From assembly GCF_900100715.1 (NCBI RefSeq), contig NZ_FNCA01000001.1, forward strand, positions 310,001-374,000: 64,000 nt of DNA. The letters are read 5' to 3'. The notes under the pieces were generated by a model that saw only the letters and a list, made by a program, of their open reading frames with translations, did not search any database and was not told the origin of the DNA. The DNA comes from Methanolobus vulcani (GTDB taxonomy: Archaea; Halobacteriota; Methanosarcinia; Methanosarcinales; Methanosarcinaceae). The translations under genes were made by a program, and so were the position numbers. Positions 28,101-37,256 of the stretch are shown piece by piece (positions within the stretch are counted from its first letter, which is position 1; the number at the start of each line of letters is the position of its first letter).

Positions 28101-28373
28101 TTAGTTGCGGCATATCCTTTCACCTTTTTCAGTCAATTGATATGCCTTCGAACCGGAGATGTCATTACTACCAGAACAAGAAGACGCCGCGGTGCATGAA
28201 CAACATGCAGATGACTTGGGACTTGAGTTATTACATATTTCCTGCACATATCCCATATGTTGCAGCATAAGCAGTCTGTCTTTGATATCACTCTGCTTTA
28301 CACCAAGCTTTTCTGCAGCTTCCTGAAGTGTACAATTATCAATGAAAAGGACTTTTAGCGTTTCTTTGATCAT
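28101..28373 (-). CDS. FeoC-like winged-helix protein with cysteine cluster
   Basis: 90 residues. Winged helix at the N-terminus (CTLQEAAEKLGVKQSDIKDR), then a Cys-rich insert with CCSCTAASSC between helix and wing, and a C-terminal KAYQLTEKGERIC. FeoC-type proteins tune the FeoB transporter and may bind an Fe-S cluster. It overlaps the membrane protein gene upstream by four bases (ATGA), at the 3' end of the feo operon. Confidence 0.75.
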   Translation of the reverse strand: MIKETLKVLFIDNCTLQEAAEKLGVKQSDIKDRLLMLQHMGYVQEICNNSSPKSSACCSCTAASSCSGSNDISGSKAYQLTEKGERICRN

Positions 28374-28879
28374 TTTAGATCCATCCTAATGTTAGTTCCG
28401 GAGATTGGTTCAAAAAAATCCTTCCATTTTATATAGGCAAAAAGCGGAAGAATTGCAAGATAAATACCGGGCCTCATATCACTGAGAGGTGTCCAGCCTG
28501 CAAATTCCACATTCTTAAGAAGATAAGCCTCAAGCATATTGCCTGTACTCACAAGCAAGTATATAATTGCGAATATCAGTGCAAGAAGAATCCCCACATA
28601 AGCATAGGATATACCCTCATAGATGCCTGAACGCATTTCCATGACACCATAAATGAACACGGTACCAATAAGTAACAGGACAAAAGCTCCTATGAGATCC
28701 GCAGGAACAAGAAGAATTCCGGCAAGTGGAATACTGAAATCCGTACCAATTAATATCCTGCCTGCTCCAGATGCCATCTGAAGCAAACCCAGAATAATAT
28801 ATAGAGAACCACAGATCACTGAAAAAACCATAGGCACATTTGTATCTGGTTTCTCTTCTACTGTTCCATTAATATCCAA
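28370..28879 (-). CDS. Feo-operon membrane protein of unknown function
   Basis: 169 residues with about four membrane helices (VFSVICGSLYIILGLLQMA, LLVPADLIGAFVLLLIGTVF, YAYVGILLALIFAIIYLLV, and a C-terminal one). I chose a TTG start at 28879, eight bases after GGAGG; a GTG at 28888 sits on top of that site. It overlaps the feoB stop by 11 bases and the feoC-like start by four, so all three are translationally coupled. No known family recognised; a subunit of the iron transporter is possible. Confidence 0.75.
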   Translation of the reverse strand: MDINGTVEEKPDTNVPMVFSVICGSLYIILGLLQMASGAGRILIGTDFSIPLAGILLVPADLIGAFVLLLIGTVFIYGVMEMRSGIYEGISYAYVGILLALIFAIIYLLVSTGNMLEAYLLKNVEFAGWTPLSDMRPGIYLAILPLFAYIKWKDFFEPISGTNIRMDLK

Positions 28880-30866
28880 GTAGAACACCTCCCTTGTATA
28901 TTGTAAATGCTGTTATCCATGCCACTATTATTCCATAGAAAATGGCAAACAGAGTCCATTTCCAGGAACCCGTCTCTTTTCTGATAACTCCCACTGTTGC
29001 CACACAAGGCATGTAAAGCAAGCTGAAAGCCATGAGGCTAAGAGAAGTAAGCGCAGTCATACCTGAATCTGCGATCAGCCTGTCACTCAGCACATTCGAA
29101 TTGTCACCTGCCCCGTAAAGAACACCCATTGACGCAACAACGATCTCCTTGGCAACAAGCCCGAATATCAAAGCAACCGAGATCTTCCAGTCAAAGCCTA
29201 GAGGTTTGAGCAGAGGTTCCACAGCATGACCAAGTAAGCCTACATAACTATTCTCGCTTCCATATTGCACACCCCAGGGGAAGGATGCAAGCGCCCAGAT
29301 AACCACAACACCTACTAATATAATAGTACCAGCTTTCTTGATGTACATGAAACCATTGTCCCACATGTGAATAAAACTGGTCTTAAGAGTGGGAACCCTG
29401 TAAGGTGGAAGCTCCATGATAAAAGGCGCTGGTTTTCCCCTGACAACTGTCGTCCTGAGTATCTTTGCAGATATTATCGCAATAACAATACCCAGCACAT
29501 ACATACCGAATATTACAGTTCCTGCCTGCCTGCCAAAGAAAGTTCCCGCAAACAGTACATATATAGGTAATCTTGCTCCGCATGAAACAAAGGGAACTAC
29601 TAATATAGTGATCAGACGGTCCTTTTCGTCCTCTATGCTCCTTGCAGCCATTATAGCAGGCACGTTGCACCCAAATCCCATGAGCATAGGGATGAATGAC
29701 TTGCCGTGCATACCTATCTTATACATGAGCTTGTCCATGATAAACGCTGCCCGGGCAAGATAACCGCTTCCTTCAAGCAATGATAGCAGGAAGAACAATA
29801 TGAAGATGTTAGGCACAAATACAAGCACAGCACCCACACCGCCAATTATACCATCACCTACAAGGGATGCGAGCCATGCAGGTTGCAAACTGGATGATAC
29901 ATACTCTGCAAACCATGTTGATGCAAGGTCTATCATATCCATGAAAGGGGTCGCAAAAGCGAATGTCAGCTCGAATGCACCCCACATAAGTGCTAAGAAT
30001 ATCGGAATACCAAGGTACTTGTTAGTAAGCACCCTGTCGATCATATCGGATTTAGTAAGTTTGTCATTTGCCCGGGTGCACATCTGAGGAAAAACTGTAT
30101 TGATTGCAAGATAGCGCTTATCAGCTATTTCAGCCTCATATTCTTCCTGGTCAATGGAATCTATTATCTGCATTACCCGATCATAGACCGGACTTTTTGA
30201 AATCTTCTCACGGACATTGCTGTCACCTTCAAGAAGACGTATACTAATCCATCTGAGAGGATAACGTGTGTCTCGTGTTTCGTCCTCAGCAAGAACTTTC
30301 TCGATCTCAAGTATCTTGTCTTCGATCTCGGTACCATACCCGATCTCATGCCCATGATGTTGCTGGATCTCTTTTTGTTCAATAACCCTATCCAGCAGGT
30401 CGCATATACCTTTTTTCTGGCTTGCAACGGTTCTTATCACAGGGGTTGCAAGGAGCTCTTCCATCTTCTCTATATAGATACGGTCGCCTCTTTCCTCTGC
30501 GATATCACACATGTTTAGTACAATGAGGATCTCAGAACCAAGTTCCATGAGCTGTGTTGTGAGATAGAGATTCCGTTCAAGGTTGGACGCGTCCACCACC
30601 TGAATGACAATATCCGGCTTTTCCTCAATGATAAAATCACGGGCAACGATCTCATCCATGGAATATGCAGTAAGACTGTACGTACCCGGCAGGTCTATTA
30701 CCTCAATGTCATAATCTTTGTATGAGACCCTGCCACTCTTTTTTTCTACGGTGACACCAGGCCAGTTACCCACATGTTGCCTGGAACCTGTTAGCGCATT
30801 AAAAAGCGTGGTCTTACCCACATTAGGGTTTCCTGTTAATGCTATCTTTATTTTCCTGCCTTCCAT
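28869..30866 (-). CDS. feoB: Ferrous iron transporter FeoB
   Basis: 665 residues. The N-terminal G domain has GNPNVGKTTLFN, the DLPGTYSL switch region and a NMCD guanine motif near residue 118. The membrane part contains the two gate-type repeats (FIPMLMGFGCNVPA, and LLYMPCVATVGV near the C-terminus). Imports Fe2+ across the cell membrane. Second gene of the feoA-feoB-membrane protein-feoC-like operon. Confidence 0.97.
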   Translation of the reverse strand: MEGRKIKIALTGNPNVGKTTLFNALTGSRQHVGNWPGVTVEKKSGRVSYKDYDIEVIDLPGTYSLTAYSMDEIVARDFIIEEKPDIVIQVVDASNLERNLYLTTQLMELGSEILIVLNMCDIAEERGDRIYIEKMEELLATPVIRTVASQKKGICDLLDRVIEQKEIQQHHGHEIGYGTEIEDKILEIEKVLAEDETRDTRYPLRWISIRLLEGDSNVREKISKSPVYDRVMQIIDSIDQEEYEAEIADKRYLAINTVFPQMCTRANDKLTKSDMIDRVLTNKYLGIPIFLALMWGAFELTFAFATPFMDMIDLASTWFAEYVSSSLQPAWLASLVGDGIIGGVGAVLVFVPNIFILFFLLSLLEGSGYLARAAFIMDKLMYKIGMHGKSFIPMLMGFGCNVPAIMAARSIEDEKDRLITILVVPFVSCGARLPIYVLFAGTFFGRQAGTVIFGMYVLGIVIAIISAKILRTTVVRGKPAPFIMELPPYRVPTLKTSFIHMWDNGFMYIKKAGTIILVGVVVIWALASFPWGVQYGSENSYVGLLGHAVEPLLKPLGFDWKISVALIFGLVAKEIVVASMGVLYGAGDNSNVLSDRLIADSGMTALTSLSLMAFSLLYMPCVATVGVIRKETGSWKWTLFAIFYGIIVAWITAFTIYKGGVLLGY

Positions 30867-30951
30867 GAAATATCCTCAGGAACAGTTATAATGTAATTAC
30901 AATATACGATAATGGGCACAAAACATCTAAAAGCTTTGGAAAATAGCCCGT

Positions 30952-31194
30952 TCATAGCTTGTTAATGAATATCTGTTTTGCCTCTTCTTTGCGAATGGAC
31001 AGGTGATAACCTTTTATGTTATAATCCATAGGGTCTCCAAGAGGAGCATTCCTGACAAGTTCGATCTCAGTTCCTGCAACCATTCCCATATCCATTAGTT
31101 TTCGCCTTGCAGTACCTTTGACCCTCACCTTTGTTATCCGGGCCTTCTCTCCGGGTTTTAACGTATCCAGTGTGGTCTCGTGATCTTCGCTCAA
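30952..31194 (-). CDS. feoA: FeoA protein
   Basis: 80 residues, SH3-like: LKPGEKARITKVRVKG, MGMVAGTEIELVRNAPLGDP and a C-terminal LSIRKEEAKQIFI. Partner of FeoB. It probably starts with TTG at 31194, with AGGGA upstream. Confidence 0.92.
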   Translation of the reverse strand: MSEDHETTLDTLKPGEKARITKVRVKGTARRKLMDMGMVAGTEIELVRNAPLGDPMDYNIKGYHLSIRKEEAKQIFINKL

Positions 31195-31230
31195 GTCATT
31201 CCCTGTCCTTTTTAATGGTAGCTCTAATCA

Positions 31231-31284
31231 GTTTTTTGTATATAGCAATTTCGCCTTGCCTAATTTGTTTCAGTATACAAAAAA
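31231..31284. promoter_or_regulatory. Candidate regulator sites upstream of feoA
   Basis: Inverted pair TTTTTTGTATA (starting near 31231) and TATACAAAAAA (ending near 31284). Between them, on the minus strand, TTAGGCAAGGC resembles DtxR/IdeR half-sites. It lies between feoA and the DtxR-type regulator gene. Confidence 0.35.
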
Positions 31285-31408
31285 CAAAAGATATTCCCAT
31301 TTAGAGTTATAACTGTTAGAACCAGATCGCAAACCATAGTTAAAAGAAAGCACAAGAAAACACAAAAAGGAAAAAAGGAAGGTAACTTCAACAGCAATTT
31401 ATTAAAAA

Positions 31409-31900
31409 TTACTTCTTGTTATGATTTTTGCCATGAATAGGACATGTGTCCTTTGCAGCCGGACTGCAATCAATATACTCGCCGGTTTCACAATAATAAT
31501 TGAAATGGTCCAGCCAGTATGGCCATTCGTCCTTCATGTTCATGAACTCTACGAACTTAGTGAGCGTTTCAAAAGTCTCAGGTGCCAGAACATGTTCTAT
31601 CTTACAGGCATCCTGATCAGCAATTTCCTTATCAAGACCAAGAATTAGTAAGAAGTCCTTAATCACACCATGTTTTTCCATGGTACACTTAGCAATCTTT
31701 TCCCCTTCAGGAGTAAGTGTGACACCACCATACTTTTCATAATTAATGAAACCCATCTTGGTAAGTTTCTTGAACATTCCGGTGACACTTGGAGAACTTA
31801 TCTCAAGCTCCCTTGAAACATCCTTGACCTGCGCATAGCCTTTTCTTTCAATTATCTTCTCGATGACCTTCAGATAATCTTCAGTTCTCTCAGTTGTCAT
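31409..31900 (-). CDS. DtxR-family metal-dependent regulator
   Basis: 163 residues. N-terminal winged helix (TEDYLKVIEKIIE, AQVKDVSRELEISSPSVTGMFKKL), then a metal-binding dimer domain (ADQDACKIEHVLAPETFE). The C-terminus ends with a Cys/His tail (CSPAAKDTCPIHG). Represses metal uptake when Fe2+ or Mn2+ is plentiful. The neighbouring feo operon is the obvious target. Confidence 0.92.
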   Translation of the reverse strand: MTTERTEDYLKVIEKIIERKGYAQVKDVSRELEISSPSVTGMFKKLTKMGFINYEKYGGVTLTPEGEKIAKCTMEKHGVIKDFLLILGLDKEIADQDACKIEHVLAPETFETLTKFVEFMNMKDEWPYWLDHFNYYCETGEYIDCSPAAKDTCPIHGKNHNKK

Positions 31901-31973
31901 TTCAAAAACTACCTTTTATGGATTTGATAAACAGGTTGCCTATCAATCTAATAATTGTAGGCTATAATTTTGT

Positions 31974-32024
31974 ATACTACAGGTAGTATTTTAAGTTTAC
32001 CAATTTCACCTACAAAAAATAGGT
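31974..32024. promoter_or_regulatory. Candidate operator upstream of the DtxR-family gene
   Basis: Perfect inverted repeat ATACTAC-AG-GTAGTAT (31974-31989) and a second one, ACCTA...TAGGT with a seven-base spacer (32008-32024). Placed 74-124 bases before the regulator start. Autoregulation is the simple reading. Confidence 0.45.
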
Positions 32025-32083
32025 AATATAAAAATAAGTAAATAGACATCGGATGAAAAATGCAGAACAATGCTGCATTAACA

Positions 32084-33238
32084 TCATTCTTTATTCAGGT
32101 ATTTATCCAGCCTGTCCATGCCTTCTTTTATATAATCAAGACTGTTAGCATAGGAAAATCGCAAATGACCTTCTGCACCCTGTCCAAAATCAATTCCAGG
32201 AGTAACTGCAACCCCTATATCCTCAAGGATCTGCCTGCTAAGTGCAAGTGAATCCTCACCGAACTTACGGGCATCTGCAAGAACATAGTAAGCACCCTTA
32301 GGTTCAACCTTTATGTCAAAGCCGATATCTCTAAGCCTTTTAATAAGATAGAGGCGCCTCTTATTATAGGTCTTCACCATTTCTTGTGTTTGCTCCTGCG
32401 GACCTTCAAGAGCAGCCATACCTGCGTACTGGACAAAGGAATTCGTAGAAATGAACAGGTTCTGCTGCACCTTCTGTAAAGTTCTGATATACTGCTTAGG
32501 TGCGATAAGGTATCCAAGTCTCCAGCCGGTCATAGCATAGAGCTTTGAGAAACCATTGAGTACGAAAGCGTTGTCAGTGTACTCTAATATAGTATGATCC
32601 TCACCTTCATAAACAAGTCCCTGATATATCTCATCGGATATGATCGGCACATCACCTGCAACCTGCGCGATTCCCTTTAGGGTCTCTGCGGGCAACACCT
32701 GACCCGTAGGATTGGATGGCGAATTGATCAGAATTGCCTTTGTTTTAGGATTGATATGTGCGGCAAGTTCATCTGGCTGTAACATGAACCCGTTATCCTC
32801 ATTTGTGTAAATGAAATCCGGTACACCACCGGCAGTTGTCACAAAGTTCGGATAACATGCATAATGAGGATTTGACATGATTATCTCATCACCCTGGTCT
32901 ATGAGCGCAAGGAAAAGCAAAAGCATTGCAGGACTTGTACCTGATGTGACAATGATCTGACCAGGATCGATGTCTACATCAAATTTTTCCTTATAGCTTT
33001 TTACAATAGCCTGCCTGAGTTCTACAAGTCCCTGGCTGTGAGTGTATTTTGTATTACCTGCACACATTGCAGCCTTTGCAGCATCACATATGTGCGAAGC
33101 CGTTGGAAAATCAGGTTCACCTATCTCAAGGTGAATTATGCTTTTGCCCTCTTCTTCAAGCTGTTGTGCCCTTTCCAGTACCTCCATAACATAAAACGGA
33201 GGAATGTTTGCAACTTTTTCGGATAACATGTTACTCAT
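32084..33238 (-). CDS. Class I/II PLP-dependent aminotransferase
   Basis: 384 residues, aspartate aminotransferase-like fold type I. Signatures: LEIGEPDFPT, GTSPAMLLLF, NSPSNPTGQ, ISDEIYQGL, and the PLP lysine in NGFSKLYAMTGWRLGY. I start at MSNMLSEKVANIPPF (33238); an ATG at 33262 adds eight residues. Likely transfers amino groups between aspartate, an aromatic or alanine-type substrate and 2-oxoglutarate. The specificity cannot be read from the sequence. Confidence 0.93.
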   Translation of the reverse strand: MSNMLSEKVANIPPFYVMEVLERAQQLEEEGKSIIHLEIGEPDFPTASHICDAAKAAMCAGNTKYTHSQGLVELRQAIVKSYKEKFDVDIDPGQIIVTSGTSPAMLLLFLALIDQGDEIIMSNPHYACYPNFVTTAGGVPDFIYTNEDNGFMLQPDELAAHINPKTKAILINSPSNPTGQVLPAETLKGIAQVAGDVPIISDEIYQGLVYEGEDHTILEYTDNAFVLNGFSKLYAMTGWRLGYLIAPKQYIRTLQKVQQNLFISTNSFVQYAGMAALEGPQEQTQEMVKTYNKRRLYLIKRLRDIGFDIKVEPKGAYYVLADARKFGEDSLALSRQILEDIGVAVTPGIDFGQGAEGHLRFSYANSLDYIKEGMDRLDKYLNKE

Positions 33239-33394
33239 CGTCCGCGCAAACTGTGTACGCATTACAGAAAATAAACAGATTCAGGATTGAACCGGTACAA
33301 TAAAAGATTTTTGTTCCAAAAGAGAGAAAAACACTGGCAAAGATGCCAGCATTAACATTCTATAATAACCTGTATTGAAAAGCGTCTTAACATG

Positions 33395-34315
33395 TCATTT
33401 TCTTGCTTTTGCATATTCCACAAGTGCGTCCTTTATACCCCATTTGAATGCCACGACAACTGCGATTCCCCATGCAAGTGGACCTATGAGTATATAAAAT
33501 ATACTTGTGTCGATAAGCATAGCATCCAGTGCCAGCAGAATGACAACAAATGCAAGGAAACCCCTCAGAGCCGGAACCCATATATTAGTACCCTGAACAT
33601 TCATGTTCTCAAGCAGGCTGCCGATGTAATCTGCAAACAGATCGATGGACAGCAGCCCTATCAGGAGTATCAGAATACCTGCGAACAGATTTGGCAGGTA
33701 CGCCAGTATTGCGGCTATTACTCCTGCTATGATGTTAAGTTTGAGAATATTCAGGGCTGCCATGATAAACAACAGGTAACCAAAGACCTGAACAATAAGG
33801 GCAATAAGTCCCGAAGCGCTAAGGCCGCTTGCATCCATGGAACTTCCAAGACTCGTTCTGGAAATATGTTCATCAAGTCCTGAAGCTACAAGGATGTTCT
33901 TTACGAGATTTGCAAGGAAATCAACGACTAGAAGACCTATAATAAGAACAACTACAGCTGAAAGTATTATAGGTATATAAAGAATTATCTGCGTAATGAA
34001 ATCTGCAACTATCTGTACATTAAGAAGATCTATGATTATCACAGCGAAAACAAAATAAACGAACCATCTGATTGTGGCATCAAAAAACTCCACTGTGGTG
34101 ATATTAGTCCTCTCGATCATTTTTCCAAGAGATGTTTTGTCTATCAGGTCATCAAGTCCGATCTTGTCGAGTATTTTCGACCCGATCTTACCCAAAGCCT
34201 TTCCTGCAATCATTCCAACTATCAATAGCACTATTACAGCTATTAAAGTCGGAAGAAAAGCGATCATCTTGTCGAGCATAGTGTATACACTATCCAGTAT
34301 TGGCGATGCTGCCAT
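33395..34315 (-). CDS. Mechanosensitive-channel-like membrane protein with TM-helix repeats
   Basis: 306 residues, at least six hydrophobic segments arranged as repeats of an AFLPTLIAVIVLLIVGMIAGK-type helix, each followed by an amphipathic stretch such as DKIGLDDLI (N-terminal repeat). This fits the conserved TM-helix repeat family, related to small-conductance channels but without the MscS beta domain. GGAGG precedes the ATG. Single gene. Confidence 0.75.
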   Translation of the reverse strand: MAASPILDSVYTMLDKMIAFLPTLIAVIVLLIVGMIAGKALGKIGSKILDKIGLDDLIDKTSLGKMIERTNITTVEFFDATIRWFVYFVFAVIIIDLLNVQIVADFITQIILYIPIILSAVVVLIIGLLVVDFLANLVKNILVASGLDEHISRTSLGSSMDASGLSASGLIALIVQVFGYLLFIMAALNILKLNIIAGVIAAILAYLPNLFAGILILLIGLLSIDLFADYIGSLLENMNVQGTNIWVPALRGFLAFVVILLALDAMLIDTSIFYILIGPLAWGIAVVVAFKWGIKDALVEYAKARK

Positions 34316-34479
34316 ATTGTTCCTCCTTAATATTATTTCAGAACCGTAATTGCTGGTTCTGCCCCGTTTTCCATTAAAAAATTTCTTGCCATCCTATATA
34401 AACATAGCAGAATCTATAGAGAGGATATCTACATAATTAATATTTGTAAAAACGCACTACAAAAAAAGAGGAAAGAGTT

Positions 34480-35193
34480 TTAGCCTTTGGTGATGCATTC
34501 ATATTTTACATCAGCTCTTTGAATATCTGGCACATCTCCCCAGAAACCCATGAACTCACCCTGAATTACAATAGCACCTTTTATTCCTTCAACGTTCTTT
34601 ACAGCATCAAAAGAACCTTCAACAGCATCCCTTCCAATATCCGTTGCATTTCCAAGGGCTGTTGCTGCTGCATCGGCCAGAGATACATTATCTGAGAATA
34701 CCACAGCAGCATCTGCCATTCCAAAACTGATGGAAGGACCGACACTACCTGAAGAAGTACAAACGCCTGTAATAGAATCACGGGGTTCCATTACAAAACC
34801 AAGGTTATTCAGTGAAGAATTTCCTGCATAGATGCCCATAAGCACAGGTCTGTCATTGATAATAGCAATGTCACCACCATTATCAACAATAGCGAATTTC
34901 GCCCCGGCATCAACCATGGCCTCTACTGCAAGAGCAGATATAGTACCTGCCACAGCACTCATGGGTCCGATGCCCATAGCATTTCCTGCATTGATCATTC
35001 TCCTGACAACTTCAGGAAAATCATTATTGTAATCATAGGGTTCAAGAGTACTCTGGAAAAAAGGGTCATATGCAATATATGATTCAAGTTCCCTGCGATT
35101 TTCTCTTATTGATCCACGGGCAACTTCAATATAGACTTCAGAGTCTGCCTGAATTGTAACAATGGTCTCCTTCAGCCTGAAATACTCTTTCAT
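34480..35193 (-). CDS. UPF0280/ApbE-like protein of the homocysteine cluster
   Basis: 237 residues from the ATG at 35193 ([19 protein letters not shown]), the usual family start; a longer frame overlaps the ferredoxin gene. Family COG2122, related to ApbE. Conserved segments: [31 protein letters not shown] and [14 protein letters not shown]. In Methanosarcina acetivorans the homologue MA1820 belongs with MA1821/MA1822 in sulfide-dependent homocysteine synthesis; its exact reaction is not settled. Confidence 0.88.
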   Translation of the reverse strand: MKEYFRLKETIVTIQADSEVYIEVARGSIRENRRELESYIAYDPFFQSTLEPYDYNNDFPEVVRRMINAGNAMGIGPMSAVAGTISALAVEAMVDAGAKFAIVDNGGDIAIINDRPVLMGIYAGNSSLNNLGFVMEPRDSITGVCTSSGSVGPSISFGMADAAVVFSDNVSLADAAATALGNATDIGRDAVEGSFDAVKNVEGIKGAIVIQGEFMGFWGDVPDIQRADVKYECITKG

Positions 35194-35230
35194 GCTACTG
35201 AATCCGGATTTGTAAAAAAAGAAGAATGTA

Positions 35231-35623
35231 TCACTTGTTGTTTCCAAGTGATAGCGCATTGTGAGGACACATATCTACACATGTTCCACACTGAATGCAT
35301 TTCTTATCATCTACAACCAGACTGAAATCTTCTGCAAGAGAGAAAACCTTGGTTGGACAAACCGAAACGCAGGCACTGCACTCAACACATTCAGTCTCGT
35401 CCCATTTGATAGGTACATCCAGTTTTATAACCACTGCACCCCGGTTTGTCAGGGATTTGCACATTAGATCGAACTTATCAGAGTCAACATCTGCAACCAC
35501 TTCACCATGTGAACGGTCAAAATGTGCCTGTGATATGTTCAGCAGTACACCAGTTTCCAGTATCGCTTCCGCCATAATTGGTTTTGTGAGTATCTCACTT
35601 GAAATATTAATCTTGATCTTCAA
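35231..35623 (-). CDS. NIL-domain ferredoxin of homocysteine biosynthesis
   Basis: 130 residues. NIL domain (about 1-75: [19 protein letters not shown]) then two [4Fe-4S] motifs, [12 protein letters not shown] and [12 protein letters not shown]. Homologue of MA1822, which works with the DUF39 protein to reduce and add sulfur to aspartate semialdehyde, forming homocysteine. It starts two bases after the upstream gene, so the two are coupled. Confidence 0.92.
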   Translation of the reverse strand: MKIKINISSEILTKPIMAEAILETGVLLNISQAHFDRSHGEVVADVDSDKFDLMCKSLTNRGAVVIKLDVPIKWDETECVECSACVSVCPTKVFSLAEDFSLVVDDKKCIQCGTCVDMCPHNALSLGNNK

Positions 35624-35625
35624 AT

Positions 35626-37128
35626 CTATGACCTCCTGGCATACAGTTTGCTGATATCATCACTGGTTATCATACCTATGACATGCCTATCCTTGTTAAT
35701 GACCGGCATAGCAGAAACCTCATTCAGGTCAAGCCTCCTTGCCACTACAGCCACCTGTTCATCTGCATTTGAAGTTATGACCTTGCGGGTCATTATATCT
35801 TCCACAAGATCGAATTTGTTGAGAGAAACCGCCTTTGCGATATCCCATGCAGTAATTATTCCTGCCAGGGTCTTATCATCATTCAACACAGGAAGATGGT
35901 TAAATGAAGTATCCTGTATGATCTTGGCAGCATCATAGACACTGGCATCCTTGTTTATGGTCACTACATTGACAGCCATAATATCTGAAACAATAGCAAT
36001 ACCTTCTGTCTGCTTCATAGGTTTTGCCGAGATGTCCTTTGGAAGTCTCTCAACAGGCATGGATACAAAGAACTCACCCTTTGCTATCCAGTCCTTAAGT
36101 TCATTGGCAATTATCCTGGATTTCTTAAAACTTGAAAGTGAAGATGTCGGGACTTCCTTACCATTAATATCTACAAAACCACTGCGAAGTTCCTCATATG
36201 TTACATCACGCATTGCTGGTCTGTCCCTGCTTGGTATGCCGTAATCCAGTATCTTGGTTGTCACACCTGCATCACTCACCGCAGTTGCCTGGGCTATCTG
36301 CTCATTCAGTATTGGGATAGGAACACCCATTCCAACATAAAGTGAAGTGCCATAACCTGTAAAATTTGCAGCCCGGATATAATCAGTGCTCATTTTCTTG
36401 AGGTCACCCTGAACCATCAGAGTACCAAATCCTCCGCCGGAAGAATGTTGTGTTCCTTCTCCAACTATATAACCCTGGGCACCTCCAAGGAATATCCTTG
36501 TGCCTGTACCGATGGTCATGTAATCCGGGTCATTTGACAAAGGTGAAAGAACGCCGGCTCCTGAGTATGTGACGTTTCCAAAGGATGGAAGTAATGATCC
36601 CATGTAAGTGTGTATCGTGCTTCGGGTACTGTTTGTTGCAGCATTGTATTTCTGATATGCATTGCGAGGGTTCATCATAATGGCCTGGTTCATGTCATCA
36701 AGGGAAAGCGTAGTGTCGAGAACCTTCCTTGGATAACAGTCCGTTCCGTGGGACATTGCATGAAGATGCACGGACTTGCCTCTTATCAGATCTTCAATCA
36801 CATGGGCACCGCCGTAATCCATGCCAAGGGTTTCAGAGATCTGTGTTGCACCTATGAAAGCATCAACTGCCGCAACACCGGTATATGCCTCCACGTCATT
36901 GAGGAAGACCTTTTGCATTTTTATAGGTGGTTCCGAGTGACCGAAGTTCAACCAGACACCAGATGAACACATCGCACCAAATGTCCCGGTAGTTACAACA
37001 TCAACTTCCTTAGCAGCCTCTTCTGCACCGAGTTCACCTACAATGTGAACCATTTCCTCGGCAGTGACAACATTGACACTTCCATCTCTGATCTTGCCAT
37101 TGATCTCATGAATTGTTTTCTTAACCAT
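35626..37128 (-). CDS. DUF39-CBS protein, L-aspartate semialdehyde sulfurtransferase
   Basis: 500 residues from MVKKTIHEINGKIRDG at 37128, with GAGGT upstream. Residues 1-370 are the DUF39/COG1900 domain (GTFGAMCSSGVWLNFGH with a likely catalytic cysteine, and GGAQGYIVGEGTQH). Residues about 380-500 hold two CBS motifs (IMAVNVVTINKDASVYDAAK, IMTRKVITSNADEQVAV). Homologue of M. acetivorans MA1821, the sulfur-incorporating enzyme for homocysteine. First gene of the three-gene cluster. Confidence 0.92.
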   Translation of the reverse strand: MVKKTIHEINGKIRDGSVNVVTAEEMVHIVGELGAEEAAKEVDVVTTGTFGAMCSSGVWLNFGHSEPPIKMQKVFLNDVEAYTGVAAVDAFIGATQISETLGMDYGGAHVIEDLIRGKSVHLHAMSHGTDCYPRKVLDTTLSLDDMNQAIMMNPRNAYQKYNAATNSTRSTIHTYMGSLLPSFGNVTYSGAGVLSPLSNDPDYMTIGTGTRIFLGGAQGYIVGEGTQHSSGGGFGTLMVQGDLKKMSTDYIRAANFTGYGTSLYVGMGVPIPILNEQIAQATAVSDAGVTTKILDYGIPSRDRPAMRDVTYEELRSGFVDINGKEVPTSSLSSFKKSRIIANELKDWIAKGEFFVSMPVERLPKDISAKPMKQTEGIAIVSDIMAVNVVTINKDASVYDAAKIIQDTSFNHLPVLNDDKTLAGIITAWDIAKAVSLNKFDLVEDIMTRKVITSNADEQVAVVARRLDLNEVSAMPVINKDRHVIGMITSDDISKLYARRS

Positions 37129-37256
37129 GCCATATACCTCTAAAGCATAACAGTAATTTTTTGGCACCTATATATTACTTATGGTAATTAGTTATTACAG
37201 ATACCGTTCAGAAACAATAATGAACTTCAATTTATCTATGCACTTACTAATTAAAG

